A stretch of 40,534 bases of DNA from Myxococcaceae bacterium (GTDB lineage: Bacteria; Myxococcota; Myxococcia; Myxococcales; Myxococcaceae). The notes under the pieces were generated by a model. It was not told where the DNA came from. It saw only the letters and a list, made by a program, of their open reading frames with translations, and searched no databases. This document shows, in pieces, positions 8,601 through 14,991 of this stretch (position 1 is the stretch's first letter; each line of letters starts with the position of its first letter). The position numbers and the translations under genes were made by a program. The DNA lies in the NCBI GenBank assembly GCA_019694575.1, contig JAIBBR010000036.1, positions 1 to 40,534 on the forward strand, read 5' to 3'.

Positions 8601-11065
8601 TCGGTTTGAACCAAAGTGTCTTCACGCATCGTGCGTTGGAGCTTGGTCAGCGCCTCGCCATCGACGACGTCGGTACCCCAAATGCCTTCCCAGTCTGATT
8701 TATCTTTCGAAGAGAGTTTCTTGAAGACCTCGGTGGTCAACGGAAAGTCACGGCCGCACTGCTCAGGGTCGCGTGCGTAGAGTGCATAGACCTCGGCAAA
8801 AAACTCTTTCTGATCATGAAAATACGTCGGCAGGTACTTGTGCTCAGCGGTGAAGGCTTTAACAAAGTCTTCATTCTGACTGATCAACGCGGTGCCGCTC
8901 TTGTAGTTGAAGTCGAGTGCGTGGCCGATTTCGTGTAACAGTGTGCCGACATCGAGCTGCAACTTGCCCCCACTGACGTACGTTCGCAGCACGATGCGGG
9001 GCGGCTTGTCTTTCGACATGGTGTGCGCGCCCTCGGCGTGATCAGCGCGCAAACCCTTTTGAATACGCACCCCGCGCAAGTCACTCGCCGTATTGGCAAT
9101 GCTGTCGCGTGCGACGGTGATCGTGTAGTTGCGATCGGTCAAAAACTGCAACGTGCGTTCGTCGATGGCCGCCAGCACCTGTTCAAGCAAGTGCATGTCG
9201 CTGTTATCGCCGGTGAGACCCAACCTTGAGAGCTTGTTGATCAAGGCCTTCTTCTTCGCCGTCGCTTCGAGCACCGTGGGTACTTCAAGTTTCGGCAACG
9301 TTTCGCCGTAAGTCAGGTCGGGGCCTTGTTTCTTCACCCAGGTTTCGTGACCCGTCGGCTCGGTGAACCGCCGCGAAATGAAAGCCAGTTCGAGGTCACC
9401 TTCGGCGGGAGCCGCCTTCTTGGTCGCCGCGTACCAGTGCTGTTGGGCTGCTGGAGCTTTCTCCTTGATCCGAGCCAAAGTGATTGCTTCGAGATCTACC
9501 GTCGGGTCTTTGAACCACTTCTGACTGGCGAATTTGTTCGCTTCATCGCGCAATTCAGTGACCGCTTCCTCTGCGCTTCGTCGTGCCTCTTTGAAGGTCG
9601 CGCCCTTCTCAGCCGTGCGTTCGAGCTCTTTCACCCATTTGGTCGCCCACTCGGTGTCGCGGGGATCGAAGTGTGTTTTCACAGCGTTGATCAGCGCTTT
9701 GTCTGACTTATTCTCGGCGTACTCTTTTACTTTGTCGACGTGAGCGATCTGGCTGGCTTTGACCTGGCGCGTGATAGCGAGAGGGTCTTTGCCTTCGAAA
9801 ATCAACGAGCGCAGCTCGGGTGTTACGTCGTGACGGACTGTCTGCTGCAGTGCCTCGGTGAATTTGGGGCTCTGCGTCGGTGCTGTGGACTCGAACGCGA
9901 AGGTTTCGAAACCCTCGTACATCCGGTTAGCATCGCTTTCATAGCGGGCAATAAGTTGGTTATCCGGGGTGGCCCAGGCCTCCAAAAACGAAACCCTCGC
10001 GTTATTAGAGTGTTGATGCCGACCGTAAATTCTGCCGCCCAAATCTGCGACCCAAATGCTTTCGTCCGTCGTGACGAGCAACTGACCTGTTTGGGGTATC
10101 GCTCGAATTGACGTTACGTACCGGTTACCCGAGAGGGCATGCCATTTTGACGGCTGACCATTTTCGTCAAGCACAGCAAAGTGTCCATCATCGCTCCCCA
10201 CCACTGTTTTGCCGTCGACAACGACGCTCGCAGAAATATCTTTTCCTCCCATCTGCGCATTCGCAGGCTTTTTTTGGCCGAGAGGGTCAATGAACTGTGT
10301 GTTCGAATCGGTTGCGACACGAAGCAGATTCAATCCAGGGAGGAATTTAACCCTGGCATTGCTGTCCACCGCGAAGACCCGCTCCTGATTCAATTTTTCA
10401 TTGAGCACATGTGCATTGCCTTCTCGGGTGAGGACAATCAGCTTGTTGAGCTCGCCGGCGAAAAGAACACTGTCAGTATGTTCGCCCGCCGGAAGCTCGT
10501 ATGAGGCGTTTGTCTTCGTGAGGGCCAACTGCTCTGAGCCGCGCTTCCCCGTCTTGTTTTCGATCTCTACGACACGTTCTTCGGACACGATGAAAGAGCG
10601 TTGCAAGGCGGTCTTCTGGGGACCACCCTCAGGTCTCGTGACGACAACCCGGTTTTTCCCATGGAGGCGAACAGACGTATTTTTAGGCACGAAGAGTGTT
10701 TTCGTGTCCACGGTGAACTGGGAAGCGGACTGGTTGAGCTCAGCCGGCTTAAAAAGCCGACCGTTGTTGTCGGCCTGATCAATGACCAATAGGCGATTTT
10801 CCTCGGGCAAATAGGTCGCTGTGTATGCCGTTACCCAATCGGGGACATCAGAGATGCTCTTCGACTTACCGCCCATTTTCGGAATGGTGTCAATGAGCCC
10901 CGCGAGCTGCGCGGCAGAAGTTTTCGAAACCTTCTCGCCAATCTTCCATACCGGGGCGCCAGACTTTGCCGGCCCAGCATGCTTAGAGTTACCTGTCGTG
11001 TGGAGACTCGCCTTGGGTACGGCTTTTCCAAAGTGCGAAGAAGCTTTCGTTCGTCCGATAACCAT
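5693..11065 (-). CDS. Giant propeller / lethal-factor-like zinc protease / triple AAA+ (CbxX-type) fusion protein
   Basis: This 1790-residue protein has no signal peptide and is probably cytoplasmic. Residues about 60-400 show repeated strand units ending in D-G turns (KLIVLTREGNAHVL, GSDDGHFAVLDENG, LLVTTDESIWVADLGG), like a WD40/PQQ-type propeller. A helical region follows to about 640. Residues about 640-790 hold H711-E-I-G-H715 and E754-F-F-A-E758 with Tyr748 between, in the order of the zinc site of anthrax lethal factor (HEFGH, Tyr, EFFAE). Three AAA+ modules follow. The first (about 860-1030) has no Walker A, but VYIDD (Asp921/922). The second (about 1075-1330) is complete: GNPGTGKT 1115-1122, FLDE with Asp1175/Glu1176, and ERR as the arginine-finger region. 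The third (about 1350-1560) is degenerate: GPAGTGAE with Ala1388 for Lys, and YIEQ for Walker B. The C-terminus has an HTH-like helix pair and H1734-C1735-x-x-C1738...C1746. I infer a self-contained ATP-driven protease or remodeller. The function is unknown. Confidence 0.85.
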   Translation of the reverse strand: MVIGRTKASSHFGKAVPKASLHTTGNSKHAGPAKSGAPVWKIGEKVSKTSAAQLAGLIDTIPKMGGKSKSISDVPDWVTAYTATYLPEENRLLVIDQADNNGRLFKPAELNQSASQFTVDTKTLFVPKNTSVRLHGKNRVVVTRPEGGPQKTALQRSFIVSEERVVEIENKTGKRGSEQLALTKTNASYELPAGEHTDSVLFAGELNKLIVLTREGNAHVLNEKLNQERVFAVDSNARVKFLPGLNLLRVATDSNTQFIDPLGQKKPANAQMGGKDISASVVVDGKTVVGSDDGHFAVLDENGQPSKWHALSGNRYVTSIRAIPQTGQLLVTTDESIWVADLGGRIYGRHQHSNNARVSFLEAWATPDNQLIARYESDANRMYEGFETFAFESTAPTQSPKFTEALQQTVRHDVTPELRSLIFEGKDPLAITRQVKASQIAHVDKVKEYAENKSDKALINAVKTHFDPRDTEWATKWVKELERTAEKGATFKEARRSAEEAVTELRDEANKFASQKWFKDPTVDLEAITLARIKEKAPAAQQHWYAATKKAAPAEGDLELAFISRRFTEPTGHETWVKKQGPDLTYGETLPKLEVPTVLEATAKKKALINKLSRLGLTGDNSDMHLLEQVLAAIDERTLQFLTDRNYTITVARDSIANTASDLRGVRIQKGLRADHAEGAHTMSKDKPPRIVLRTYVSGGKLQLDVGTLLHEIGHALDFNYKSGTALISQNEDFVKAFTAEHKYLPTYFHDQKEFFAEVYALYARDPEQCGRDFPLTTEVFKKLSSKDKSDWEGIWGTDVVDGEALTKLQRTMREDTLVQTDKDPVKIIRELDAVNALREKAKSARQPLVLELEGDRALTRVVAKRMADHAVLERLGNAKGVSSFRDTLIHLDAATFNDATALRERLDAVAGGSGAFVYIDDLGSIKPSSPGFAVLREYGSRRGDLFPLVLAGSKNDREPLANVMKGSLRKEIKIEGVSSDQAAELVRQEALKDGYVLTDEAMGAITKRLEGGDHDSAIALWGKIKQTQHDRLSKIADIATKNPQASTWALARDVEGVAARKATNPIGEIRRLIGQEAAKAKVDTIMARANLAKEQDKLGLEVEDPPRLNLLFAGNPGTGKTTFATLLTQGLFETGFTKSAKFTVVTVQDLTSGNPATNVKRLWEENKDGAIFLDEMHQLADDEPGRLVLRALIPKLTDLQYKRTVFIGAGYTEELLNALRKLDPGAERRLVMVPFVDNTKAELGLIADKMLADAKLTATPEVRAALLQSVDKRQRSMRNPGNGGNVETELGLANERKMTRLNELLKTRPLTQRDFTTLTLSDVQSKSPFTVDEVWAELNAKVPGLEDAKSKLRDWQYLIELNKELKQDPWSGVEPYFVLQGPAGTGAEELAGYIGKLGVALDLVPEAKVAKATGSDMLGGFVGDSTAKAVRKQFENGWGKTLYIEQLGAVGNAVGGFETMAGAEIVAQLKAGRGHTLVVIHDTKPNVDAFFRLDPALPSLFGNVWELNGLKAESPAEVLYQSLNDLSLNGKAIARGPLNAEITRRLGALSTDNPAWNGKADITMLARRVKQVQARLFIEAREKGRPFDVKDVQDAALKTALDDLERQVSQRPNPNASRQGDDHFKFATQTARQVEMKTEDAVVVAAPDKESQKVLNALTDVSMLKAFKDKFNTDPASLKAAENDVNSAYMKEVAKRLGVSPKRAHELIVQTRVKVKKLVEVNEKKLLQKFDYHCPFCGGINSPTCAYINYPLDWKVSHSTKKPWTEEITVKSVKEIETEELQEKKISVE

Positions 11066-11261
11066 TAACCAAATACCTTACATGGGGCGCGACCACCCTA
11101 AATGATTCATGGGGAATTTGAATCTTAGTGACTAAGAGCGTCGCGGTGTTTTACCGCCCTCGAAATTGTCGGTGCTGGAAGTCGCATTGGGCGCCACGCC
11201 CCCACATGTAAGCCCCCGATGAGCGTGGTGTCGCTGCTCGAGAACCGGTACTGTAAAACCC
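11066..11261. promoter_or_regulatory. Divergent control region with operator-like palindrome
   Basis: This 196-bp gap separates the giant gene (minus) from the DUF2203 gene (plus). It contains a perfect 15-bp inverted repeat, TCTTAGTGACTAAGA (11123-11137, 7-base arms around one G), a 5-bp stem GCGGT/ACCGC (11143-11157), and an outer pair CTTACATG (11077-11084) and CATGTAAG (11205-11212) in inverted orientation. The first lies about 60 bp upstream of the giant gene's ATG, where a repressor or activator could act. An AAGG lies 10 bases before that ATG. I see no confident -35/-10 boxes. Confidence 0.45.
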
Positions 11262-11651
11262 ATGCGGCACTTCGGCCTCGAAGAAGCGAACAAGCTGATA
11301 CCGCTGCTCACCCAAACGTTCGACGACGTACGGCCCAAGCTGGTGCGGTTGAAGCAAGTCGTCGACGACTTAGAAGCCCACAAAGAGCCACAACTCGAGC
11401 TGAAACGCGAGCGCGTGACGCTCACTGAAGACATTCGCGACCGCTTGATGCTCCTCGAAGACATGGGCATCGAAATCAAGGCTGCCGACGGTTTGGTCGA
11501 CTTTCGCGCGCTGCTGGGTGAGAAAACTGTCTACCTGTGCTGGCGCTACCCCGAGCCTGAAATCACGCACTGGCACGAGCTCGAGCAGGGGTACCCGGGC
11601 CGGCGGCTGATTCGCCCCAGCGACGCCTTCATGAAGACTTACGCCAGCTGA
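11262..11651 (+). CDS. DUF2203 family protein
   Basis: This 129-residue protein matches the small, widespread DUF2203 family by its whole layout. An N-terminal helix (HFGLEEANKLIPLL) is followed by a charged helical hairpin to about residue 70, then DGLVDFRALL, and finally the characteristic CWRYPEPEITHWHEL...GRR block near residues 91-112. The length is typical. No enzymatic activity is established for the family to my knowledge; the conserved Cys/Trp/His cluster suggests a binding site. It is transcribed away from the giant protease gene and is the first gene of a short plus-strand run. A weak hairpin downstream may end its transcript before the receiver gene. Confidence 0.9.
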   Translation: MRHFGLEEANKLIPLLTQTFDDVRPKLVRLKQVVDDLEAHKEPQLELKRERVTLTEDIRDRLMLLEDMGIEIKAADGLVDFRALLGEKTVYLCWRYPEPEITHWHELEQGYPGRRLIRPSDAFMKTYAS

Positions 11652-11675
11652 CTTTTAAAAAGTTAAGCAAGCGCT

Positions 11676-11707
11676 GTGGGTCTCAAATACCCGCGTGACG
11701 TTTTTTT
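11676..11707 (+). terminator. Possible intrinsic terminator
   Basis: A short stem GTGGGT/ACCCGC (11676-11681 with 11689-11694, one G-T pair, 7-base loop) is followed five bases later by a run of seven T (11701-11707). It lies just after the DUF2203 stop codon. The stem is short and the T-run is offset, so this is a weak call. Confidence 0.35.
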
Positions 11708-11788
11708 ACCCCCCCAAGTGCGCAGTCATTGCCACCCGTTGCAACGCGGCACGTGAGTTGCTCACGCAAGAGAGTGGAGGAAAATGTC

Positions 11789-12205
11789 ATGTCTGGCCCG
11801 CCGGTCGTCGGTTCGAAGTCGAAGATTCTCATTGTTGACGATGACCCGAACTTCTTGGCCGCCATCGGGCGCATGCTGAGAGGCGACCACGTGGTGTCGA
11901 CCGAAGTGTTGGCTTCGGCCGTCTGCCAGCGGTTGCACGCCGAGGGGCCCTTCGACTTGATTCTCTGTGACTTGCACATGCCTCAGGTTGACGGCCCAGG
12001 CTTGCACCGGTTGATTTGCGAGCAGTTCCCACATTACCGCTCGCGCTTCGTTTTTTTTACCGGGGGTTTGGTGACGCAAGCTGAAATGGGCTTCTGGTCG
12101 CGGCCTGACGTGCCCCGGGTGTGGAAGCACCTTCGCCCCGACTTGATGAGGCAGCGCATTGCCGAGCACGTGGCGCGCGTGGCGCCGGTCGCCCGTGCGG
12201 GGTAA
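11789..12205 (+). CDS. Stand-alone response regulator receiver protein
   Basis: This 138-residue protein consists of one receiver (REC) domain and a short tail, with no DNA-binding or enzymatic output domain. The phosphorylation site is readable: the acidic triad in ILIVDDDPN (residues about 13-21), the phospho-acceptor Asp in LILCDLHMP, and the switch Thr in FFTGG. The Lys near beta-5 is less typical, appearing as VWKHL rather than the usual K-P, so the C-terminal part is somewhat divergent. The ATG at 11789 has GGAGG eight bases upstream, which decides the start over the ATG at 11784 in another frame. The frame open from 11729 has no such site. It is probably a phosphorelay or protein-interaction component of a His kinase system encoded elsewhere; no kinase is next to it. 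Confidence 0.9.
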   Translation: MSGPPVVGSKSKILIVDDDPNFLAAIGRMLRGDHVVSTEVLASAVCQRLHAEGPFDLILCDLHMPQVDGPGLHRLICEQFPHYRSRFVFFTGGLVTQAEMGFWSRPDVPRVWKHLRPDLMRQRIAEHVARVAPVARAG

Positions 12206-12211
12206 CCATGT

Positions 12212-12532
12212 CTACACTTCGTCGTGCGAAGGCCGTGGCTCAAAAACCGGCAGCTGCTTCCAGTCGAGAGGCAGGCTGTAGCGCGGTTGGGCTGACTTGC
12301 CTCTGCGGCGCTCGAAGACCAGCAGGCTGGGCTGCTGGGTTGACACCAACGCCGCGTATTCGAAGCCGCCCGTCTGGCTCTTGGTGAGCGGCACTCGGCG
12401 CGAGAAACCTTCAGCCGGCGCGCGCCGCAGCCAGGTGAGCGCGTTGTGAAACGCGTAACTGCCGTACGCTTTCAACACGTCGATGCGGCTGGGTAATTTT
12501 TGACGACGGCTGGGGCGGCGCAACGAAGGCAT
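12212..12532 (-). CDS. Small basic protein of unknown function
   Basis: This 106-residue basic protein is not recognised. It begins MPSLRRPSRRQKLPSR, has a central segment with a helix (YGSYAFHNALTWLRRAP) and a strand-rich part (GFEYAALVSTQQPSLLVFERR), and ends in an acidic tail. There is no signal peptide or membrane segment. I chose the ATG at 12532 because GGAGA lies about eight bases upstream of it, which also makes the gene more believable than a chance frame. It ends six bases from the receiver gene, in convergent orientation, and lies 117 bp downstream of the di-CxxCH lipoprotein gene on the same strand. The Arg/Lys-rich N-terminus could contact nucleic acid, but this is speculation. 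Confidence 0.6.
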   Translation of the reverse strand: MPSLRRPSRRQKLPSRIDVLKAYGSYAFHNALTWLRRAPAEGFSRRVPLTKSQTGGFEYAALVSTQQPSLLVFERRRGKSAQPRYSLPLDWKQLPVFEPRPSHDEV

Positions 12533-12649
12533 CTTTTGCTTCTCCAAGGGCAAAAGTGAGACGAGCGGCAAGCTACAGCGGCCCCAGCGCGAAAGTGGCC
12601 ATTCGCGCGGCGGCGCTTCTTAGTCGGTGAGATTGAAAGCGGCGGGCCC
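12533..12649. other. Short spacer between minus-strand genes
   Basis: These 117 bp hold the ribosome binding site of the small basic protein gene at the left end. I see no other gene or terminator-like hairpin with a T-run. Confidence 0.4.
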
Positions 12650-13180
12650 TTACGGCCAAATGATGCGGCCGGGTGCGTTCTGGCTGCCGACCGCGGTGTG
12701 GCAGCTGTTGCATTCGACTCCGGTGCTCTCGGCCGTTTGTACCGTCGCCATCTCGCGTGACTTGCCGCCCAGCGTAACGCGCGCCCGGTATTGCGCGGGC
12801 AGCGCGGTGCGGTTGATGAAGTTGCCTGACTTGTCGACAGTGATGGAAACGGCGAGGCCACCGTCGAGGTGAAGAATGTCGACCTTTCCTCCGGTGATGG
12901 GCCTTTGCACGCAACCGTCTTCGACGTGGTACTCAGAAAATACCGTGCCCGCCGCGGTGAATTTGCCGCCCACCACGTCTTCAGAATAATGGCAGGTGAG
13001 ACACGCCGAGCCGGGGTGCATGGTCACGTCGCCGCCGTCGCGCATGTCTTTGGGTTGGTGGCCGGCGTCCCAATAGATGCCGCTGTCGCAGGTGAGCAGA
13101 ACGCCCGCGTCTACCGGGTCGACTGAAGGGTAACAAGCGGCGCAGCACGCAAACACGAGCAGACAGAAAGGGGTTTTCAC
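12650..13180 (-). CDS. Predicted di-CxxCH (haem c-like) lipoprotein
   Basis: This 176-residue exported protein has two CxxCH motifs of the type that bind haem c covalently: CLTCH in the first half and CNSCH near the C-terminus. The N-terminus (VKTPFCLLVFACCAACYP) is a short hydrophobic export signal rich in Cys with a possible lipobox, so it is probably a lipoprotein. Between the motifs lies a strand-rich segment (GKVDILHLDGGLAVSITVDKSGNFIN) that resembles a small beta domain. Possible distal His ligands are present near each motif, but haem binding is inferred only. I chose the GTG at 13180 because it opens the signal sequence; a longer frame to 13261 would overlap the divergent phosphatase gene. 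It could be a periplasmic or surface electron carrier. Confidence 0.72.
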   Translation of the reverse strand: MKTPFCLLVFACCAACYPSVDPVDAGVLLTCDSGIYWDAGHQPKDMRDGGDVTMHPGSACLTCHYSEDVVGGKFTAAGTVFSEYHVEDGCVQRPITGGKVDILHLDGGLAVSITVDKSGNFINRTALPAQYRARVTLGGKSREMATVQTAESTGVECNSCHTAVGSQNAPGRIIWP

Positions 13181-13229
13181 GGCCGGCTTGCCTAGCACGA
13201 CTGCCGCGCGGTAGGGCAGCGGGCCAAAC

Positions 13230-13868
13230 ATGAAAGCGTTCATCTTTGATCTCGACGGCACGTTGCTCGACTCGCTGACCGATATCGCCGGCGCGGTGAA
13301 CGACGTGCTTCGTCACTATGGCTACCCACAGCACGGCATGAGCGACTACCAAAACATGGTGGGCCAGGGCGTCGAGCACCTGGTGCGCGCCGCGTTGCCC
13401 GTTTTCGCTCAAGACAAGCTCGACGAAGTGATGACCGCGTACCGCGAGCGCTACCGCGAACGCATGTGGCTGCACACCCAACCGTACCCTGGCATCTCTG
13501 CGCTGCTCGATGGGTTGAGCGCGCGAGGGTTTCAGCTCGCGGTGCTGTCGAACAAGCGCGACGACTTCACGGTGGCCTTGGTGCGGCAGGTGCTCGCCAG
13601 GTGGGCTTTCGGCGACGTGCGCGGTGAACGGCTGGGCGTGCCGCGCAAACCTGACCCGACAGCCGCGTTGGAAATTGCTTCGCGGTTGGGTGTGGCTGCT
13701 GGTGAATGCTTTTTCGTCGGCGACACCGCTATCGACATGCGCACTGCGGCGGCCGCGGGCATGAAGAGCATTGGCGTGACATGGGGCTTTCGCCCCGAGA
13801 AAGAGCTGCGCGACTCAGGAGCGCTGCACGTGGTGCACACGCCTGAGCAGGTGTTGGCGTTGCTTTAG
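13230..13868 (+). CDS. gph: Phosphoglycolate phosphatase (HAD superfamily)
   Basis: This 212-residue HAD hydrolase is of the size and layout of bacterial phosphoglycolate phosphatase, which removes 2-phosphoglycolate formed during DNA repair or photorespiration-like chemistry. Motif I is FDLDGTLLDS (Asp7 nucleophile, Asp9), with a helical cap domain after it. Motif II is LSNK, motif III is the Lys in PRKPDPT, and motif IV is VGDTAIDMRTAAAAG, which carries the Mg-binding Asp residues. The ATG at 13230 is 49 bp from the divergent lipoprotein start. The glutathione peroxidase gene follows 42 bp downstream and may be co-transcribed. Closely related HAD enzymes (pyrophosphatase PpaX, other sugar-phosphate phosphatases) share these motifs, so the exact substrate is a best guess. 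Confidence 0.88.
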   Translation: MKAFIFDLDGTLLDSLTDIAGAVNDVLRHYGYPQHGMSDYQNMVGQGVEHLVRAALPVFAQDKLDEVMTAYRERYRERMWLHTQPYPGISALLDGLSARGFQLAVLSNKRDDFTVALVRQVLARWAFGDVRGERLGVPRKPDPTAALEIASRLGVAAGECFFVGDTAIDMRTAAAAGMKSIGVTWGFRPEKELRDSGALHVVHTPEQVLALL

Positions 13869-13910
13869 AAACAGGTGTGCTTTTTCAGAAATCTGTTTAT
13901 GCATTCGTTC

Positions 13911-14444
13911 ATGCGACTTTTCTTGGCTTTGACTTGTCTGGCTGCTGCGGCGGCTTTCGCGGAGAAACCCCCTATGTCTTTTTACGATCTCAAGACCAAG
14001 ACCCTCGAAGGTAAGCCCGCCGACATGTCGGTCTACAAAGGCAAAGTGCTGCTGGTGGTGAACACCGCATCGCAATGTGGCTCGACGCCGCAATATGCCG
14101 GGCTCGAAAAAATTCACGAAGAGATGAAAGACAAGGGTGTCGAGGTGCTGGGTTTTCCCTCCAACGATTTTGGCGGGCAAGAGCCGGGCACCGCCGCCGA
14201 AATTAAAAAGTTCTGCGCGCTGAATTACAAAGTCGATTTTCCCCTCTTCGAGAAGGTGAAGACTCACGGTGACGGCGTGTCGCCGGTATTTGCTTTCTTG
14301 AACCAGAAGCACGGTGCCCCCGAGTGGAATTTTTATAAGTACGTGGTGGGCAAAGACGGCCAGGTGCGGGCCAAATTTTCGAACAAGGTGAAGCCCGAGG
14401 CTGAAGAGCTGCGCCAGGCAATTGACGCGGCGCTGAAAGAATAG
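13911..14444 (+). CDS. Exported glutathione peroxidase-like thiol peroxidase
   Basis: This 177-residue protein (from the chosen start) has a signal peptide (MRLFLALTCLAAAAAFA) followed by a complete glutathione peroxidase domain. The catalytic tetrad is visible: Cys56 in NTASQCGSTPQYAGLE, Gln90 in PSNDFGGQEPG, and Trp139/Asn140 in PEWNFYKY. The use of Cys rather than selenocysteine is usual for bacteria, which generally act as thioredoxin-dependent peroxidases. The export signal places it in the periplasm, where it would reduce hydrogen or lipid peroxides. The start is uncertain: an ATG at 13899 (adding four residues) and a GTG at 13875 are also in frame, and none has a clear ribosome binding site. 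It may share a transcript with the phosphatase upstream, and a strong terminator follows it. Confidence 0.9.
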   Translation: MRLFLALTCLAAAAAFAEKPPMSFYDLKTKTLEGKPADMSVYKGKVLLVVNTASQCGSTPQYAGLEKIHEEMKDKGVEVLGFPSNDFGGQEPGTAAEIKKFCALNYKVDFPLFEKVKTHGDGVSPVFAFLNQKHGAPEWNFYKYVVGKDGQVRAKFSNKVKPEAEELRQAIDAALKE

Positions 14445-14447
14445 AAC

Positions 14448-14470
14448 GGGCGGGCTGCCGCCCTTCTTTT
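14448..14470 (+). terminator. Intrinsic terminator after glutathione peroxidase gene
   Basis: A perfect 6-bp G/C stem (GGGCGG 14448-14453, CCGCCC 14458-14463) with a 4-base loop is followed at once by TTCTTTT (14464-14470). It starts three bases after the peroxidase stop codon. It should separate that transcript from the sigma factor gene, whose start is only 26 bp further on. Confidence 0.8.
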
Positions 14471-14496
14471 GCCCAAAATCGCGGCTCGGGGTTCGA

Positions 14497-14991
14497 GTGC
14501 AGCACGATGAAATCGAGGTGCTTTACCGAAAGTACGGCGCGCTGGTGCACCGCCGGGCGGTCGCGATTTTGGGCGATGTGCATGAAGGCCACGACGTGGT
14601 GCAAGAGGTGTTCGTCAACGTGCTGCGGGCTCCCGACACGTTTCGCCAAGAGGCCTCACCCGTGACGTACCTCTACAACGCCGCCACCAATGTGTGTCTA
14701 AGGCGCCTGCGTGACAGCCGCCGGCGGGGCGCGCTGCTCGAGCGGCATGTGTCGAAAGAAGAGCCACGCACTGACGGCTTGCGGGCCGAAGACGCGGTGA
14801 CGCTGGCTTCGGTGCTGCGCGACGTGCCCGAAGACTTGCGTGAAATCGCGGTGCTCTATTTCGTCGATGAAATGTCGCAAGACGAAATTGCCGAGCGACT
14901 GGGCGTGGCGCGGCGCACGGTGGGCAACCGGCTCGAGGCCTTTCGTGAAGCGGCTCAAAAGGCGGCGGGAGACTCCCATGAGCGGCCCTGA
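14497..14991 (+). CDS. ECF-type RNA polymerase sigma factor
   Basis: This 164-residue protein has the two-domain layout of extracytoplasmic-function sigma factors. Region 2 begins EVLYRKYGALVHRRAVAIL and contains the core-binding/-10 segment AHDVVQEVFVNV-like sequence (here GHDVVQEVFVNVL) and the R-Q-E-A-S-P-V-T-Y-L-Y stretch. Region 4 is LREIAVLYFVDEMSQDEIAERLGV with a clear helix-turn-helix (SQDEIAERLGVARRTVGNRL) for the -35 element. It starts at a GTG (14497) without a strong ribosome site. The anti-sigma gene starts inside its last codons, overlapping by 14 bases, so the pair is translationally coupled. A terminator 27 bp upstream means that its own promoter must be very short or lie within the preceding gene. 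ECF factors often activate their own operon, here including a caspase-like gene. Confidence 0.92.
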   Translation: MQHDEIEVLYRKYGALVHRRAVAILGDVHEGHDVVQEVFVNVLRAPDTFRQEASPVTYLYNAATNVCLRRLRDSRRRGALLERHVSKEEPRTDGLRAEDAVTLASVLRDVPEDLREIAVLYFVDEMSQDEIAERLGVARRTVGNRLEAFREAAQKAAGDSHERP

